Shown here: positions 52,426-60,618 of the stretch, one piece after another
How the letters are laid out: every line of letters begins with the position of its first letter
Position numbering within the stretch: position 1 is the stretch's first letter
Assembly (NCBI GenBank): GCA_958296065.1
Contig: CATQHX010000063.1
Coordinates: 53,370-117,369 of the forward strand
Reading direction: 5' to 3'
Source of the DNA: Vicinamibacterales bacterium
GTDB taxonomy: Bacteria; Acidobacteriota; Vicinamibacteria; Vicinamibacterales; UBA8438
DNA: 64,000 bases
Program-made: the position numbers and the translations under genes
The notes under the pieces: model-generated
The model's input: only the letters and a program-made list of their open reading frames with translations
The model's database searches: none
Told to the model about the DNA's origin: nothing

Positions 52426-54272
52426 CCAGACCCACGGAGACCGGCAGCGGCGCCGAGCTCGGGCGCGGCAGCTCGATGATTCGCTGGAATCCCGGCTACA
52501 TCGCGACGGCCCTGGTGCTGATCTTCGGATCCTGCGCGGCGCTCTCCATAGATGTGGTCCGGACCGGGTTCGGCATCAAGGGCGACGAGGCCACGTACGT
52601 CGCGATGACCATGAGCGCAGCCTACGACGCCGACCTCGTGTACGAATCCCGCGACATCCAGCGGTTCTTCAGGATCTACCAGGGCGGCCCCTCGGGCATC
52701 TTTCTCAAACGCGGCGAGGGAGAACACGACCGGCGCAACCGGCTCTACTTCGGCAAGGCGTACATCTACTCGGTCCTCGCGGCCCCATTCGTCCGCATCG
52801 CAGGGCTCAATGGCATGCTGCTGTTCCACGTGGTGCTGCTCGCGGGCATGCTGCTGGCTGCCTACGTCTTCCTCGCCGCCCGCTCGCCGGGCGGGACTGC
52901 CCTCGCCTTTTCGGCGGCCTTCTTCGGCGTCTCGATCGTACCGCTCCACGCGTTGTTCCTGTCCTCGGATTTCTTCAACGTCGCCAGCGTGTCGTTCGCG
53001 TACTTCCTGTGGTTCTACAAGGACGTCGCACCACCGGCGCAGGGCCGGTGGGCGGCGTGGCTGCGAGGGCCGGGCTCGGACATCGCCGCCGCAGTGGTTC
53101 TGGGACTTGCGACGTTCTCGAAGCCGACCCATGTCTTCCTGATCCTGCCGCCGCTGGTTCTGGCCCTCAATCAACGCCGTCCGCTCATGGCCGTCTACGT
53201 GGCCGCGGCGTTCGCGACGACCGTTGCAGCGGGTTTCGCCATCAACGCGGGGATCACCGGTGAGTGGAACTACCAGGGAGGGAACCGCCGGACCTTCTAC
53301 GGCCGGTTTCCCTTCGAGAACCCGGCAGCCGCATTCGACAACCTCGGGCTCTCGATGACCACCAATGCGGTCATTGTCGACGCGGCCACGATCGGCGAGT
53401 TCCTGCAGACGCTCGCGACAAACCTGCGGTACTTCCTGATCGGCCGCCACTTCGGCTTCCTGCCGTACTTCTTTCCCGGTGTAGTCGCGATAGTGCTGTT
53501 CGCGATGGCCCGGAACGGCCGCCGCCGTTGGCAGTGGGCGACGTTGTGCGTCTTCCTGCTCACAGCTATCGGGCTCTGCATGTACATGCCGTACACTTGG
53601 TCCGGCGGGGGCGGCCCCCCCGGGAACCGTTACTTTCTGAGCGTCTATCCGGTGTTGCTCTTCCTGACCCCGCCACTCGGCTCGGCCGTGCCGGCGATGG
53701 TCGCCTGGGCGGGCGGCGCGCTCTTCACCGCGCAGGTTCTCGTCAATCCGTTCATCGCGGCGAAGCAGCCCTATCTGATCGCCGAACGGGGCCTCCTGCG
53801 GGTCCTGCCGGTTGAATTGACGATGGTCGACGACCTGCCCGTCGCGCTGAACGCACGGCGTCACAGAATCGGTTACAACACCGACCCGGCACTGCTCCTG
53901 TCCTTGCTCGACCAGAATGCGTATCGAGCGGACTCGTTGGAATTCTGGACGGCCGGACGAAGCCGTGCCGACATCATCGTCAGAAGCCAGACGCGTCTGT
54001 CGGCCGTCTCCGCGACGCTTCGATCACCGATCCCCAACCGGGTGACGATCAGCCTGGGAGGCGACGAAACGACGCTCGACCTCAGACCCGGGGTCGCCGC
54101 GGAGGTATCGCTGACTCCCACGGGCGTCTATGCGCGAGGACGTTGGGGATACCTCCTGTCGGTCCATCCCCGCACCGGATTCACACCCAGACTCGCGACC
54201 CCGGGATCCGGAGACAACCGGTTCCTTGGCGTGCTCGTGCGGCTGACCCCTCATGCAGCCACGTCCGACTGA
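52422..54272 (+). CDS. Multi-TM membrane protein, GT39-like
   Basis: A 616-residue protein with about ten TM segments. The first loop (GFGIKGDEATYVAMTMSAAYD) has the acidic pattern of GT39-type glycosyltransferases that use polyprenyl-phosphate sugars, followed by FGKAYIYSVLAAPFVRIAG. About 150 soluble residues form the C-terminus. The precise activity is not known. The ATG overlaps the upstream GT4 stop by 4 nt, making this the last gene of the operon. Confidence 0.65.
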   Translation: MTRPTETGSGAELGRGSSMIRWNPGYIATALVLIFGSCAALSIDVVRTGFGIKGDEATYVAMTMSAAYDADLVYESRDIQRFFRIYQGGPSGIFLKRGEGEHDRRNRLYFGKAYIYSVLAAPFVRIAGLNGMLLFHVVLLAGMLLAAYVFLAARSPGGTALAFSAAFFGVSIVPLHALFLSSDFFNVASVSFAYFLWFYKDVAPPAQGRWAAWLRGPGSDIAAAVVLGLATFSKPTHVFLILPPLVLALNQRRPLMAVYVAAAFATTVAAGFAINAGITGEWNYQGGNRRTFYGRFPFENPAAAFDNLGLSMTTNAVIVDAATIGEFLQTLATNLRYFLIGRHFGFLPYFFPGVVAIVLFAMARNGRRRWQWATLCVFLLTAIGLCMYMPYTWSGGGGPPGNRYFLSVYPVLLFLTPPLGSAVPAMVAWAGGALFTAQVLVNPFIAAKQPYLIAERGLLRVLPVELTMVDDLPVALNARRHRIGYNTDPALLLSLLDQNAYRADSLEFWTAGRSRADIIVRSQTRLSAVSATLRSPIPNRVTISLGGDETTLDLRPGVAAEVSLTPTGVYARGRWGYLLSVHPRTGFTPRLATPGSGDNRFLGVLVRLTPHAATSD

Positions 54273-54277
54273 GCGGG

Positions 54278-55171
54278 TCAGAAGCGCAGGCGAAGTCCGG
54301 CGCCGGTCTGCACGCCACCGACGGCGACCCTCCGCCGCGTGTCGGCGGTAATCGGAAGAGAAACCGTTCCGCCAGTTACGCGGACAAAGTACCCGATGCC
54401 GACCTGCGGTATGCGCGTCGCGGCGGTGAACATGTACGTGACGTCGATGCCGGCGTTGTACCCGACGCCGCTACGCGTGTGTTCGCCGAGGTCGACGTGG
54501 AGGCCGACCTCGGCGAACGGCGGGCCGACCACTTCGGTCGGTGTCAGGTTGACCACCACTCCCTGGCGCAGACTGAAGTACGACGGACCGGCCGACAACT
54601 CCACTTCCAGCGACCTCAAGGAAATGCGCCAAGCCAAGTACGCATGCGTTCCCCGCTCTCTTCGCGCCAACGAGGGTGTCTGTGGAGGTATCGTCCGGTC
54701 GCGTTCGGCAACGATCGGGTGTGGAACCGTGCCGGTCACCTCGGCGCTGCCGGAGTCCCGCACCTGCGTGAAGCTCGCCCCGAGCACGAGTCCCCGCCAG
54801 ACACGCAACGAACCGCCGACATCGACATGTCCACCGCCGCCGAATTCCTCGCGCGTCGAGAGTCGCGCCTGTTCCCCGTAAGTCCGTAACGAGGTCTCGG
54901 TCTCGTACTGTCTGGAAGACGCCTGATAGGACCCGTTCACGTAAACCTGCAGACGCTCCCGGGCGAAAAGCTCCGCGAAACCTGCTCCGATCCCGCTCAG
55001 TAAACCGGGCCGGTCCTCGGTGTCCTGAACCGCCTGCGCCTGCTGACGGGCGCCACGCTCCTGCACGTCCTGGCTCGATACTTGTGCTCGCGCGACGCCG
55101 CCGAAAGCAAACACCGCGACGGCGGCACAGGAAACGCTCGCTGTAAAGCGCCACATGTCAGGCACCGTCAC
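54278..55171 (-). CDS. Outer-membrane beta-barrel, paralog family member 3
   Basis: A 297-residue relative of the proteins at 26759-27568 and 27917-28678. It shares TGTVPHPIVAERDR, ELSAGPSYFSLR and the C-terminal VGGVQTGAGLRLRF. A signal peptide ends near GGVARAQ, then a Gln-rich stretch follows. The GTG at 55171 overlaps the upstream gene stop by 4 nt; an ATG at 55156 is the alternative. Converges on the GT operon, 5 nt from its last stop. Role unknown. Confidence 0.75.
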   Translation of the reverse strand: MTVPDMWRFTASVSCAAVAVFAFGGVARAQVSSQDVQERGARQQAQAVQDTEDRPGLLSGIGAGFAELFARERLQVYVNGSYQASSRQYETETSLRTYGEQARLSTREEFGGGGHVDVGGSLRVWRGLVLGASFTQVRDSGSAEVTGTVPHPIVAERDRTIPPQTPSLARRERGTHAYLAWRISLRSLEVELSAGPSYFSLRQGVVVNLTPTEVVGPPFAEVGLHVDLGEHTRSGVGYNAGIDVTYMFTAATRIPQVGIGYFVRVTGGTVSLPITADTRRRVAVGGVQTGAGLRLRF

Positions 55172-56241
55172 TGGCGTTCGCCCGGCGAAGCCAACGCCTC
55201 CGACCCAAGGTACGTGGCAACCGGGAAGGCCCCCTGCGACTGGCTCGGCGACGCCTGTGGAATCTCGACGTCATACCGTTCCACGATGATCCGTGCGAGC
55301 TCATCCGCCATCAGCCGGTACCCGTCCGCCGTCGGATGCAGGCCATCGGCGCCGATGCAGGGAAATGCCCGAGCTCCTGGACACCCGGTCCCCGCCAGCA
55401 CATTGTAGATGTCGACAAGCGCGACCCCGCGCCTCGCCGCAATGGCTCGAATCCTGTCGTTGAGCCCCGGAACGAGACTTGCCTGTGCGGTGAATCTCTG
55501 GGGCGGAATCGTCATCAACAGGACGTCCAAACCGGCCGCCTGGGCCCGATTCACCATCGAATCGATAGCCTGCGCAGCCAGATCGGCCCCTCCGCCACCC
55601 AACACGTCCAGATCGTTGGTACCCTCCATCAGAAGCACCACCTCGGGACGGTGCGTTCTGAGAACCGATTGGAACCGCGACACGGCATTCCTGGCTTGTT
55701 CACCGGAAGCGCCCGCATTGAGGACCGTGATGCTCTGCGTGACGTAGTTCCGTTGGAGGTCGCGCTCGAGAATGGTGACATACGACATGGACGGATCCAA
55801 GCTCGACCGACCGACCGGTGGCGACACGACGCCCGCGGTCAGACTGTCCCCGAACGCGAGGAAACGCGTAGCCGCCAACTTCGGCGGCCCGAGCACGGCA
55901 ACCTGGAAGGCACAACTCGCCACTTGCTGCAGCGCATCCGATGCCCTGCACGAAACCTCTGTGACGCCGATTCCGAAGGCTTGGCCCGATCCGGGCGTGC
56001 ACTCGACAGCCACCGGCGCTTGCCCCCCGACCACCAGCGGCAACTCGAACGCCACGGCGACCGGCTGCCCGTCGAACGACTGTGTCTGCACGTCGGCTGG
56101 GCAAGCCAAGCCCAGACGCCCGATCTTCTCCTCCGGCAACGGAGAGGGTCCTGCAGGGGGCAGCACCGACGATTCGGCGCAGGCGGACAACCAGCACGCA
56201 ACGCCTACTGCAACAAGCGAATGAACGAAACGAATTCTCAA
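55168..56241 (-). CDS. HYR-domain SGNH/GDSL hydrolase lipoprotein
   Basis: A lipoprotein of about 357 residues. A signal ends at a lipobox Cys (WLSAC). An HYR-type immunoglobulin-like segment (LACPADVQTQSFDGQPVAVAF, then GVTEVSCRASD) precedes a GDSL esterase/acetylhydrolase domain: FLAFGDSLTAG (Ser), GASGEQAR, MEGTNDLDV (Asn) and DGLHPTADG (Asp, His). All four SGNH blocks are intact. The start is uncertain: TTG at 56241 gives the best signal peptide, while the ATG at 56295 adds 18 residues and collides with the divergent gene start. Probably acts on a surface glycan ester. Confidence 0.82.
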   Translation of the reverse strand: MRIRFVHSLVAVGVACWLSACAESSVLPPAGPSPLPEEKIGRLGLACPADVQTQSFDGQPVAVAFELPLVVGGQAPVAVECTPGSGQAFGIGVTEVSCRASDALQQVASCAFQVAVLGPPKLAATRFLAFGDSLTAGVVSPPVGRSSLDPSMSYVTILERDLQRNYVTQSITVLNAGASGEQARNAVSRFQSVLRTHRPEVVLLMEGTNDLDVLGGGGADLAAQAIDSMVNRAQAAGLDVLLMTIPPQRFTAQASLVPGLNDRIRAIAARRGVALVDIYNVLAGTGCPGARAFPCIGADGLHPTADGYRLMADELARIIVERYDVEIPQASPSQSQGAFPVATYLGSEALASPGERQ

Positions 56242-56279
56242 GAAACCGAAGGGGATAGTACCGCCGGGCGTAAGAATGT

Positions 56280-56285
56280 TAGCCT
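56280..56285 (+). promoter_or_regulatory. -10-like box (TAGCCT) for the gene at 56294
   Basis: A TANNNT hexamer 8 nt before the ATG at 56294, fitting the leaderless pattern. It is weak on its own. Confidence 0.25.
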
Positions 56286-56293
56286 GAACCGCC

Positions 56294-57262
56294 ATGTCGA
56301 TCAACCGCGCCCTCATCCTGGGACTCGCCGCTGCCGCCTGTGCGAATCCCCCCGGCCCGGAACTCGTGGAACGGTTTCGCGCAACCTGCGCCCGCCTGGC
56401 CGCCGAGGCATCGACATCCGGAACGCCGATCGTGACCGGTAGCGACGGATGGTACTTTACCGCCCGGGAGGTATCAGCGCTCGGAGCCGCAGCGACCGCC
56501 ACCGGGCCGAATCCGGCGGTCGCCGCGATTGCAGCGGAAGCAGAACGGCTCCGCCGCGACGGCGTCGAGATCGTCGTGGCGCCCGTCCCACCGAAGGGCA
56601 TCATTTACCCCGACAGGCTCGCACCAGAGCTCGACGTACCCGTTCCCGTCCGGCGGCTCGACGCGCCGCTAGAGGGCATCTACGCCGACCTTCGGGCGCG
56701 GGACGTTCGGATCGTAGATTTGACCGAGCCGTTCATCCGTGATCGCTTTCATCCCGAAGGGCCCCTCTATTGCCGGCAGGACTCGCACTGGTCCGGGGTC
56801 GGCTGCGTGATAGCGGCGGAAGTCATCGCTGCGACGGTCCGCGGAATGGCGGTGATCGAGGCTCCCCCGAACCGCGTATACGGGCTCGCCTGGTTCGCGA
56901 CACCCATCCGGGGCGATCTCTGGCAACTCCTGCGGCAACCGCCGCCGCGCGAGGAGATCCGGGCGCGCGGCGTCATCGCGCCAGATGACCCGTTGCTCGC
57001 ACCGGTAGCGGAGAATGGTGACGCCCGGATTGCGATCGTTGGAGACACGCACGCGCTCGTGTTTCACGGCGGCGAGCCCTACCACGCACGCGGGGCCGGT
57101 ATCGCCGACCAGCTCGCCTTCGAGCTCCGCCAGCCCGTGGCCCTCCACGCGGACGACGGGAGCGCCCGCTTGACGGATATCTGGTCACTTCCGGCGCTGG
57201 GCTCACGGACAAGAGTAGTGGTCTGGATCTTCGCTGCGACGCGGCTGCTGGGCGACGCGTGA
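56294..57262 (+). CDS. Small AlgX/AlgJ-like lipoprotein with Thr at the nucleophile position
   Basis: A 322-residue paralog of the lipoprotein at 34942-36021. The lipobox Cys is C16 (GLAAAAC). The Asp-His pair is D163 and H165 (CRQDSHWSG), bracketed by C160 and C171. At the nucleophile position the sequence is VGDTHALVF: Thr252 replaces the Ser of GDS motifs. It may be inactive or use Thr. The ATG at 56294 lies head-to-head with the hydrolase gene. The next gene to the right is a convergent GT2. Confidence 0.83.
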   Translation: MSINRALILGLAAAACANPPGPELVERFRATCARLAAEASTSGTPIVTGSDGWYFTAREVSALGAAATATGPNPAVAAIAAEAERLRRDGVEIVVAPVPPKGIIYPDRLAPELDVPVPVRRLDAPLEGIYADLRARDVRIVDLTEPFIRDRFHPEGPLYCRQDSHWSGVGCVIAAEVIAATVRGMAVIEAPPNRVYGLAWFATPIRGDLWQLLRQPPPREEIRARGVIAPDDPLLAPVAENGDARIAIVGDTHALVFHGGEPYHARGAGIADQLAFELRQPVALHADDGSARLTDIWSLPALGSRTRVVVWIFAATRLLGDA

Positions 57263-57272
57263 TCGAGGCTCA

Positions 57273-58271
57273 TCAGCGGGCGGCGGAGACCGCGGACCCG
57301 GTCTTGCCCGCCGCGGCGTCGTCCTCCGACTCGAGGATTTCGCGCACCGCGTAGACTGACTTGTCCTGCGATTCGTGGTACGTACGCGCCTGCAGCTCGG
57401 CGAGAAGACCCAGCGTCAGGAACTGCATGCCGGCGAAGATCAGGAGTATCCCAAGCAGCAGCAACGGCCGATCGCCGATCGCCTGCCCCGCGAACAGCCG
57501 AACGTAACCGAGGTAGCCCGTGATCGCGAGCCCGGCCGCACCCAACAGTAACCCGGGCGGACCGAAGATCTGGATGGGTTGCGTCGAATAGCTCAACAGG
57601 AACTTCACCGTGAACAGGTCGAGAACGACCCGCATCGTGCGCGACAGGCCGTACTTCGACGTGCCGAAACGCCGCGGGCGGTGGTTGACCTCGACCTCGG
57701 CAATTCGTACCCCCTGCTCGCTGGCGATCGCGGGGATGAACCGGTGCATCTCGCCATACAGGCGCAGTGACCGAACGACTTCGCCCCGGAACACCTTGAG
57801 GGAGCAGCCGTAGTCGTGCAGCTTCACGCCGGTCGTGCGTGATATCAGCCAGTTCGCGATGTTCGAAGGCACGCGCCGCGTAAGCCAGGGGTCGCGGCGC
57901 GCCCGCCGCCAACCGCAGACGAGGTCGTAACCGTCCTCGAGCTTGCCCACCATCATCGGCAGATCGCGCGGGTCGTTCTGCAGGTCGCCGTCGGAGGTTG
58001 CGATCATCCGGCCCCTGGCATGCGCAAAGCCGGCCGCGAACGCGGCGGTCTGTCCGAAGTTCCGCCGGAGCGCGACGACCCGCACGTGGGGGTCGCCGGC
58101 CTGCAACTCCTTCAGCAGCGGGAAGGTGCCGTCGGTACTGCCGTCGTCTATGAACAGAAGCTCGTACGGTCGACCCCATGCGCCGAGCGCCGCGGTCAGC
58201 TCGCGGTGCAGCTCCGCAACGTTGGGCTCCTCGTTGTAGAGAGGAATCACTACCGACAGGTCGGGAACCAT
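57273..58271 (-). CDS. GT2 glycosyltransferase, GtrB/DPM1-like
   Basis: A 332-residue enzyme that probably transfers a sugar to polyprenyl phosphate. GT-A motifs are VVIPLYNEEPNV, FIDDGSTDGT, TSDGDLQNDP (metal-binding Asp residues) and KVFRGEVV. Two TM segments follow near the C-terminus (GPPGLLLGAAGLAITGYLG and LLLLGILLIFAGMQFLTLG), as in GtrB. This would supply lipid-linked donors for the GT39-like proteins nearby (inference). It lies 36 nt downstream of the DedA-family gene. Confidence 0.92.
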   Translation of the reverse strand: MVPDLSVVIPLYNEEPNVAELHRELTAALGAWGRPYELLFIDDGSTDGTFPLLKELQAGDPHVRVVALRRNFGQTAAFAAGFAHARGRMIATSDGDLQNDPRDLPMMVGKLEDGYDLVCGWRRARRDPWLTRRVPSNIANWLISRTTGVKLHDYGCSLKVFRGEVVRSLRLYGEMHRFIPAIASEQGVRIAEVEVNHRPRRFGTSKYGLSRTMRVVLDLFTVKFLLSYSTQPIQIFGPPGLLLGAAGLAITGYLGYVRLFAGQAIGDRPLLLLGILLIFAGMQFLTLGLLAELQARTYHESQDKSVYAVREILESEDDAAAGKTGSAVSAAR

Positions 58272-58307
58272 GCTGTGAATCGCGGACGCTTCCGCGAAAG
58301 CGGTCGA

Positions 58308-58913
58308 TTATAGCTCGTCGGTTCCGGGGCTCCCGCGCCGCCGCCAGACGATCCACGCGAGGCCGCCGGCGACGATCAACGCCACCAGGACGAGTGAAAC
58401 GACGCGGCCGTTGGCCTGGATGAACGCGATGGCCTCGTCTCCGTACCGTACGGAGAGCACCCCGACCATGAAGTACCGGAACCCCCGCGCCAGTGCGATC
58501 GTCGTCGCGAACTGCCACACCGGCACGGCCGCAACCCCCGCCAGCAGGACGAAGATCTTGAACGGCGCCGGCGGCGGCAGGATGGCCGGCACGGCGATGG
58601 CGAGGACACCGTAGCGTTTCGACAACGCCAGCGCGCGCCCCATCCGGGGACCACCGAACCGCCGCCGAACCAGGGCCTCCCCACCGGTCCGTCCAATCCA
58701 GTACAGCACCAGGCACCCGGCCACCGAGCCGAGCGTCGCCATCAGCGCGTAGTACGGCATCCGGGCCTTGTGCTCGATCACGAGCATCACGACGAGCAGG
58801 TCGTTTATCTCGGGTAGAGACAGGAAGGACGAGTCGAGAAAGGCGACCAGGAACAGGCCCGGCCCGCCGATGCCGATGGCGAAGGCCTGGACCCAGGTAA
58901 CGATGCGGGCCAC
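58308..58913 (-). CDS. DedA/VTT-family membrane protein
   Basis: A 201-residue polytopic protein of the DedA/SNARE-associated (VTT) family, whose members include undecaprenyl phosphate and phospholipid translocases. FLVAFLDSSFLSLPEINDL and PAILPPPAPFKIFVLLAG are the re-entrant regions; GGEALVRRRFGG and the final TM follow. It reads as the YqaA-like subgroup. Starts with GTG, 10 nt after a TATAAT box. Co-directional with the GT2 gene, so both may handle the lipid carrier. Confidence 0.87.
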   Translation of the reverse strand: MARIVTWVQAFAIGIGGPGLFLVAFLDSSFLSLPEINDLLVVMLVIEHKARMPYYALMATLGSVAGCLVLYWIGRTGGEALVRRRFGGPRMGRALALSKRYGVLAIAVPAILPPPAPFKIFVLLAGVAAVPVWQFATTIALARGFRYFMVGVLSVRYGDEAIAFIQANGRVVSLVLVALIVAGGLAWIVWRRRGSPGTDEL

Positions 58914-58923
58914 GGAAGCCGGT

Positions 58924-58929
58924 ATTATA
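58924..58929 (-). promoter_or_regulatory. Perfect -10 box (TATAAT) for the DedA-family gene
   Basis: TATAAT on the minus strand ends 10 nt before the GTG at 58913. Transcription would begin only a few nt before the start codon. No good -35 is visible. Confidence 0.5.
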
Positions 58930-58971
58930 CCAGCCGTGGACGCCGGCGCCGCCGTGGACCCGCACTCGTCG

Positions 58972-59691
58972 TCAGAACCCGAACTGGAAAGTCACCTTCG
59001 TGGTGAGACCTCCGAGATCGATCTCGTCCTCGAGGAAGCCGTTGTCGACGCCCACGACCCCGCTGACATCGTGGTACTGAATCTCCAGGCCGAAGGCGTG
59101 TCGATCCGCGAATGGAAACCGGACCCCGCCCAGAACGATGCCTCCCGCGTCGGTTCCCTCGGCCACGAAGCGATCGGTGAACGTACCGAACGAACCGAAG
59201 CGGTCGAAGTCGCTGAAGTCGATGAACTCTCCGAACTCGGCGTACCGCCAGGCGTAGACTCCCACTCCTCCTCCGAAGTAAGGCTGCACGGGCGTGTCTC
59301 CGAACGGCATGAACCGCAGCGTCGCCGTACCCGGAACGATGCGCAGGCTGAAGTCCTGCCCGATTTCGTTGCCGCTGATATCCAGGTAGTCGTAGTAGAC
59401 GCTGGAAACCGTCCGCCGGTAGTACCCGAGGCCGAGACTGACCTCGAGGTGGTCTCCGAGAGCGAGGTCCCACGATCCTCCGACCGACGCGCCGTTGAAG
59501 TCGTCGAGCCGGAACGCGAAAACGTTCAGGTTCTCCAACAGCACGTCACGCTCGATGCGGCCGTCGAAGCCCTTGACCGCGAACTGCCCCGCGCTTAGCG
59601 TGACGGACTGCTGCGCGCTTGCAGGTCCGGCGCCAAGGACGGCCGCCGCGGAGATCGTGGCGGCCCCCGCTACCCAGGTCTTGCTCGACAT
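58972..59691 (-). CDS. Outer-membrane beta-barrel protein
   Basis: A 239-residue exported protein with a signal ending at GPASAQQ. The body is built of strands typical of small outer-membrane barrels (VSLGLGYYRRTVSSVYYDYL, PYFGGGVGVYAWRY) and ends with VTFQFGF, a C-terminal Phe. It is not obviously part of the three-member paralog family. The ATG at 59691 has AGGAGG 5 nt upstream, one of the best ribosome-binding sites in the window, so high expression is likely. Confidence 0.78.
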   Translation of the reverse strand: MSSKTWVAGAATISAAAVLGAGPASAQQSVTLSAGQFAVKGFDGRIERDVLLENLNVFAFRLDDFNGASVGGSWDLALGDHLEVSLGLGYYRRTVSSVYYDYLDISGNEIGQDFSLRIVPGTATLRFMPFGDTPVQPYFGGGVGVYAWRYAEFGEFIDFSDFDRFGSFGTFTDRFVAEGTDAGGIVLGGVRFPFADRHAFGLEIQYHDVSGVVGVDNGFLEDEIDLGGLTTKVTFQFGF

Positions 59692-60051
59692 GCTGGCCTC
59701 CTGTGTGTCGTCTACAAGCATCCGACTCTCCTGCGATAGACAGCACGATCGATGCCAAGTCAGCGTCTTCCCACACCCCCGGCGGAGAACGAACCACCGG
59801 ATCCCGCCGGCAAGGGCCGTCCGGTGGGCGGGCATGCGCGGGAAACGGATGGCGCCGCGCACTCGTCGCTCCACAGGGCTCCGGCGCAGTGCCGCAACGG
59901 CTCGGAGGCCAGGTGTCACGGGTCGATGACAGAACGTCCACTCAAGACAACGGTCGCTGCTGGTAGCCCGTAACGAATGCCCCGCTGTACGCGAGACTCG
60001 AGCGACTCGGTGCTACGCGGGGTTCCACCCGCGGCCAGCTAGAATCGAGCG
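59692..60051. other. Divergent spacer
   Basis: No gene is supported. It holds the strong ribosome-binding site of the barrel gene (AGGAGG, 59697-59702, minus strand) and a TAGAAT box just before the plus-strand gene at 60052. Confidence 0.5.
60040..60045 (+). promoter_or_regulatory. -10-like box (TAGAAT) for the gene at 60052
   Basis: TAGAAT lies 6 nt before the ATG, so transcription would start at or next to the start codon. Confidence 0.4.
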
Positions 60052-60618
60052 ATGCCAACGCCAATCGCGCATGCCCTGGGCGGCATCGCCGCGAGTTGCC
60101 TGATCGTTGCCGGCTCGTCGCTCGCGCTGCGGAAGCCAGCTTCGCGGCGAGTCATGGAGGCCGTCCTCGCGCGGACCGGGCCATGGCGCGGCCTCGCCGG
60201 CCTCGCCGGCCTCGGTGTCCTGCCCGACGTCGATCTGCTTCTGGGCATGCACCGGAGCGTCACGCACAGCCTGGGTGCGGTGTTCCTGGTAGCGGCCGTC
60301 GCCGGTGGCATCGCTCCCGCCGCGCGCCTGTCCGTCGCGCTCACGGCAGCCGCGGCATTCGGCAGCCACCTGCTGCTCGATTGGCTGGGAACCGACCCGA
60401 GCCCGCCGCACGGAATCATGGCCTGGTGGCCTTGGACGAACCAGTTCTACCTATCCGATACCCCGCTCTTCATGCGCGTCTGCCGGGAGTATTGGAGCCT
60501 CGACTGCTGGCGGCACAACGCCCTGGCCGTATCCCGCGAGATCGCCCTGCTCGTCCCGGTCACGCTCGCCGCGCTGCTCGTTGCGCGGGGCGCGCTCCGG
60601 CGAAGCAATCCGCTATGA
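60052..60618 (+). CDS. DUF457/YdjM-like membrane-bound metal-dependent hydrolase family protein
   Basis: A 188-residue membrane protein of the YdjM/DUF457 type. PTPIAHALGG at the N-terminus, PDVDLLLGMHRSVTHSL and SHLLLDWLGTDPS carry the conserved His and Asp residues thought to bind metal. Four TM segments are likely. The true substrate is not known. Its last bases overlap the convergent inositol monophosphatase gene by 6 bp. A leaderless-type TAGAAT precedes it. Confidence 0.87.
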   Translation: MPTPIAHALGGIAASCLIVAGSSLALRKPASRRVMEAVLARTGPWRGLAGLAGLGVLPDVDLLLGMHRSVTHSLGAVFLVAAVAGGIAPAARLSVALTAAAAFGSHLLLDWLGTDPSPPHGIMAWWPWTNQFYLSDTPLFMRVCREYWSLDCWRHNALAVSREIALLVPVTLAALLVARGALRRSNPL

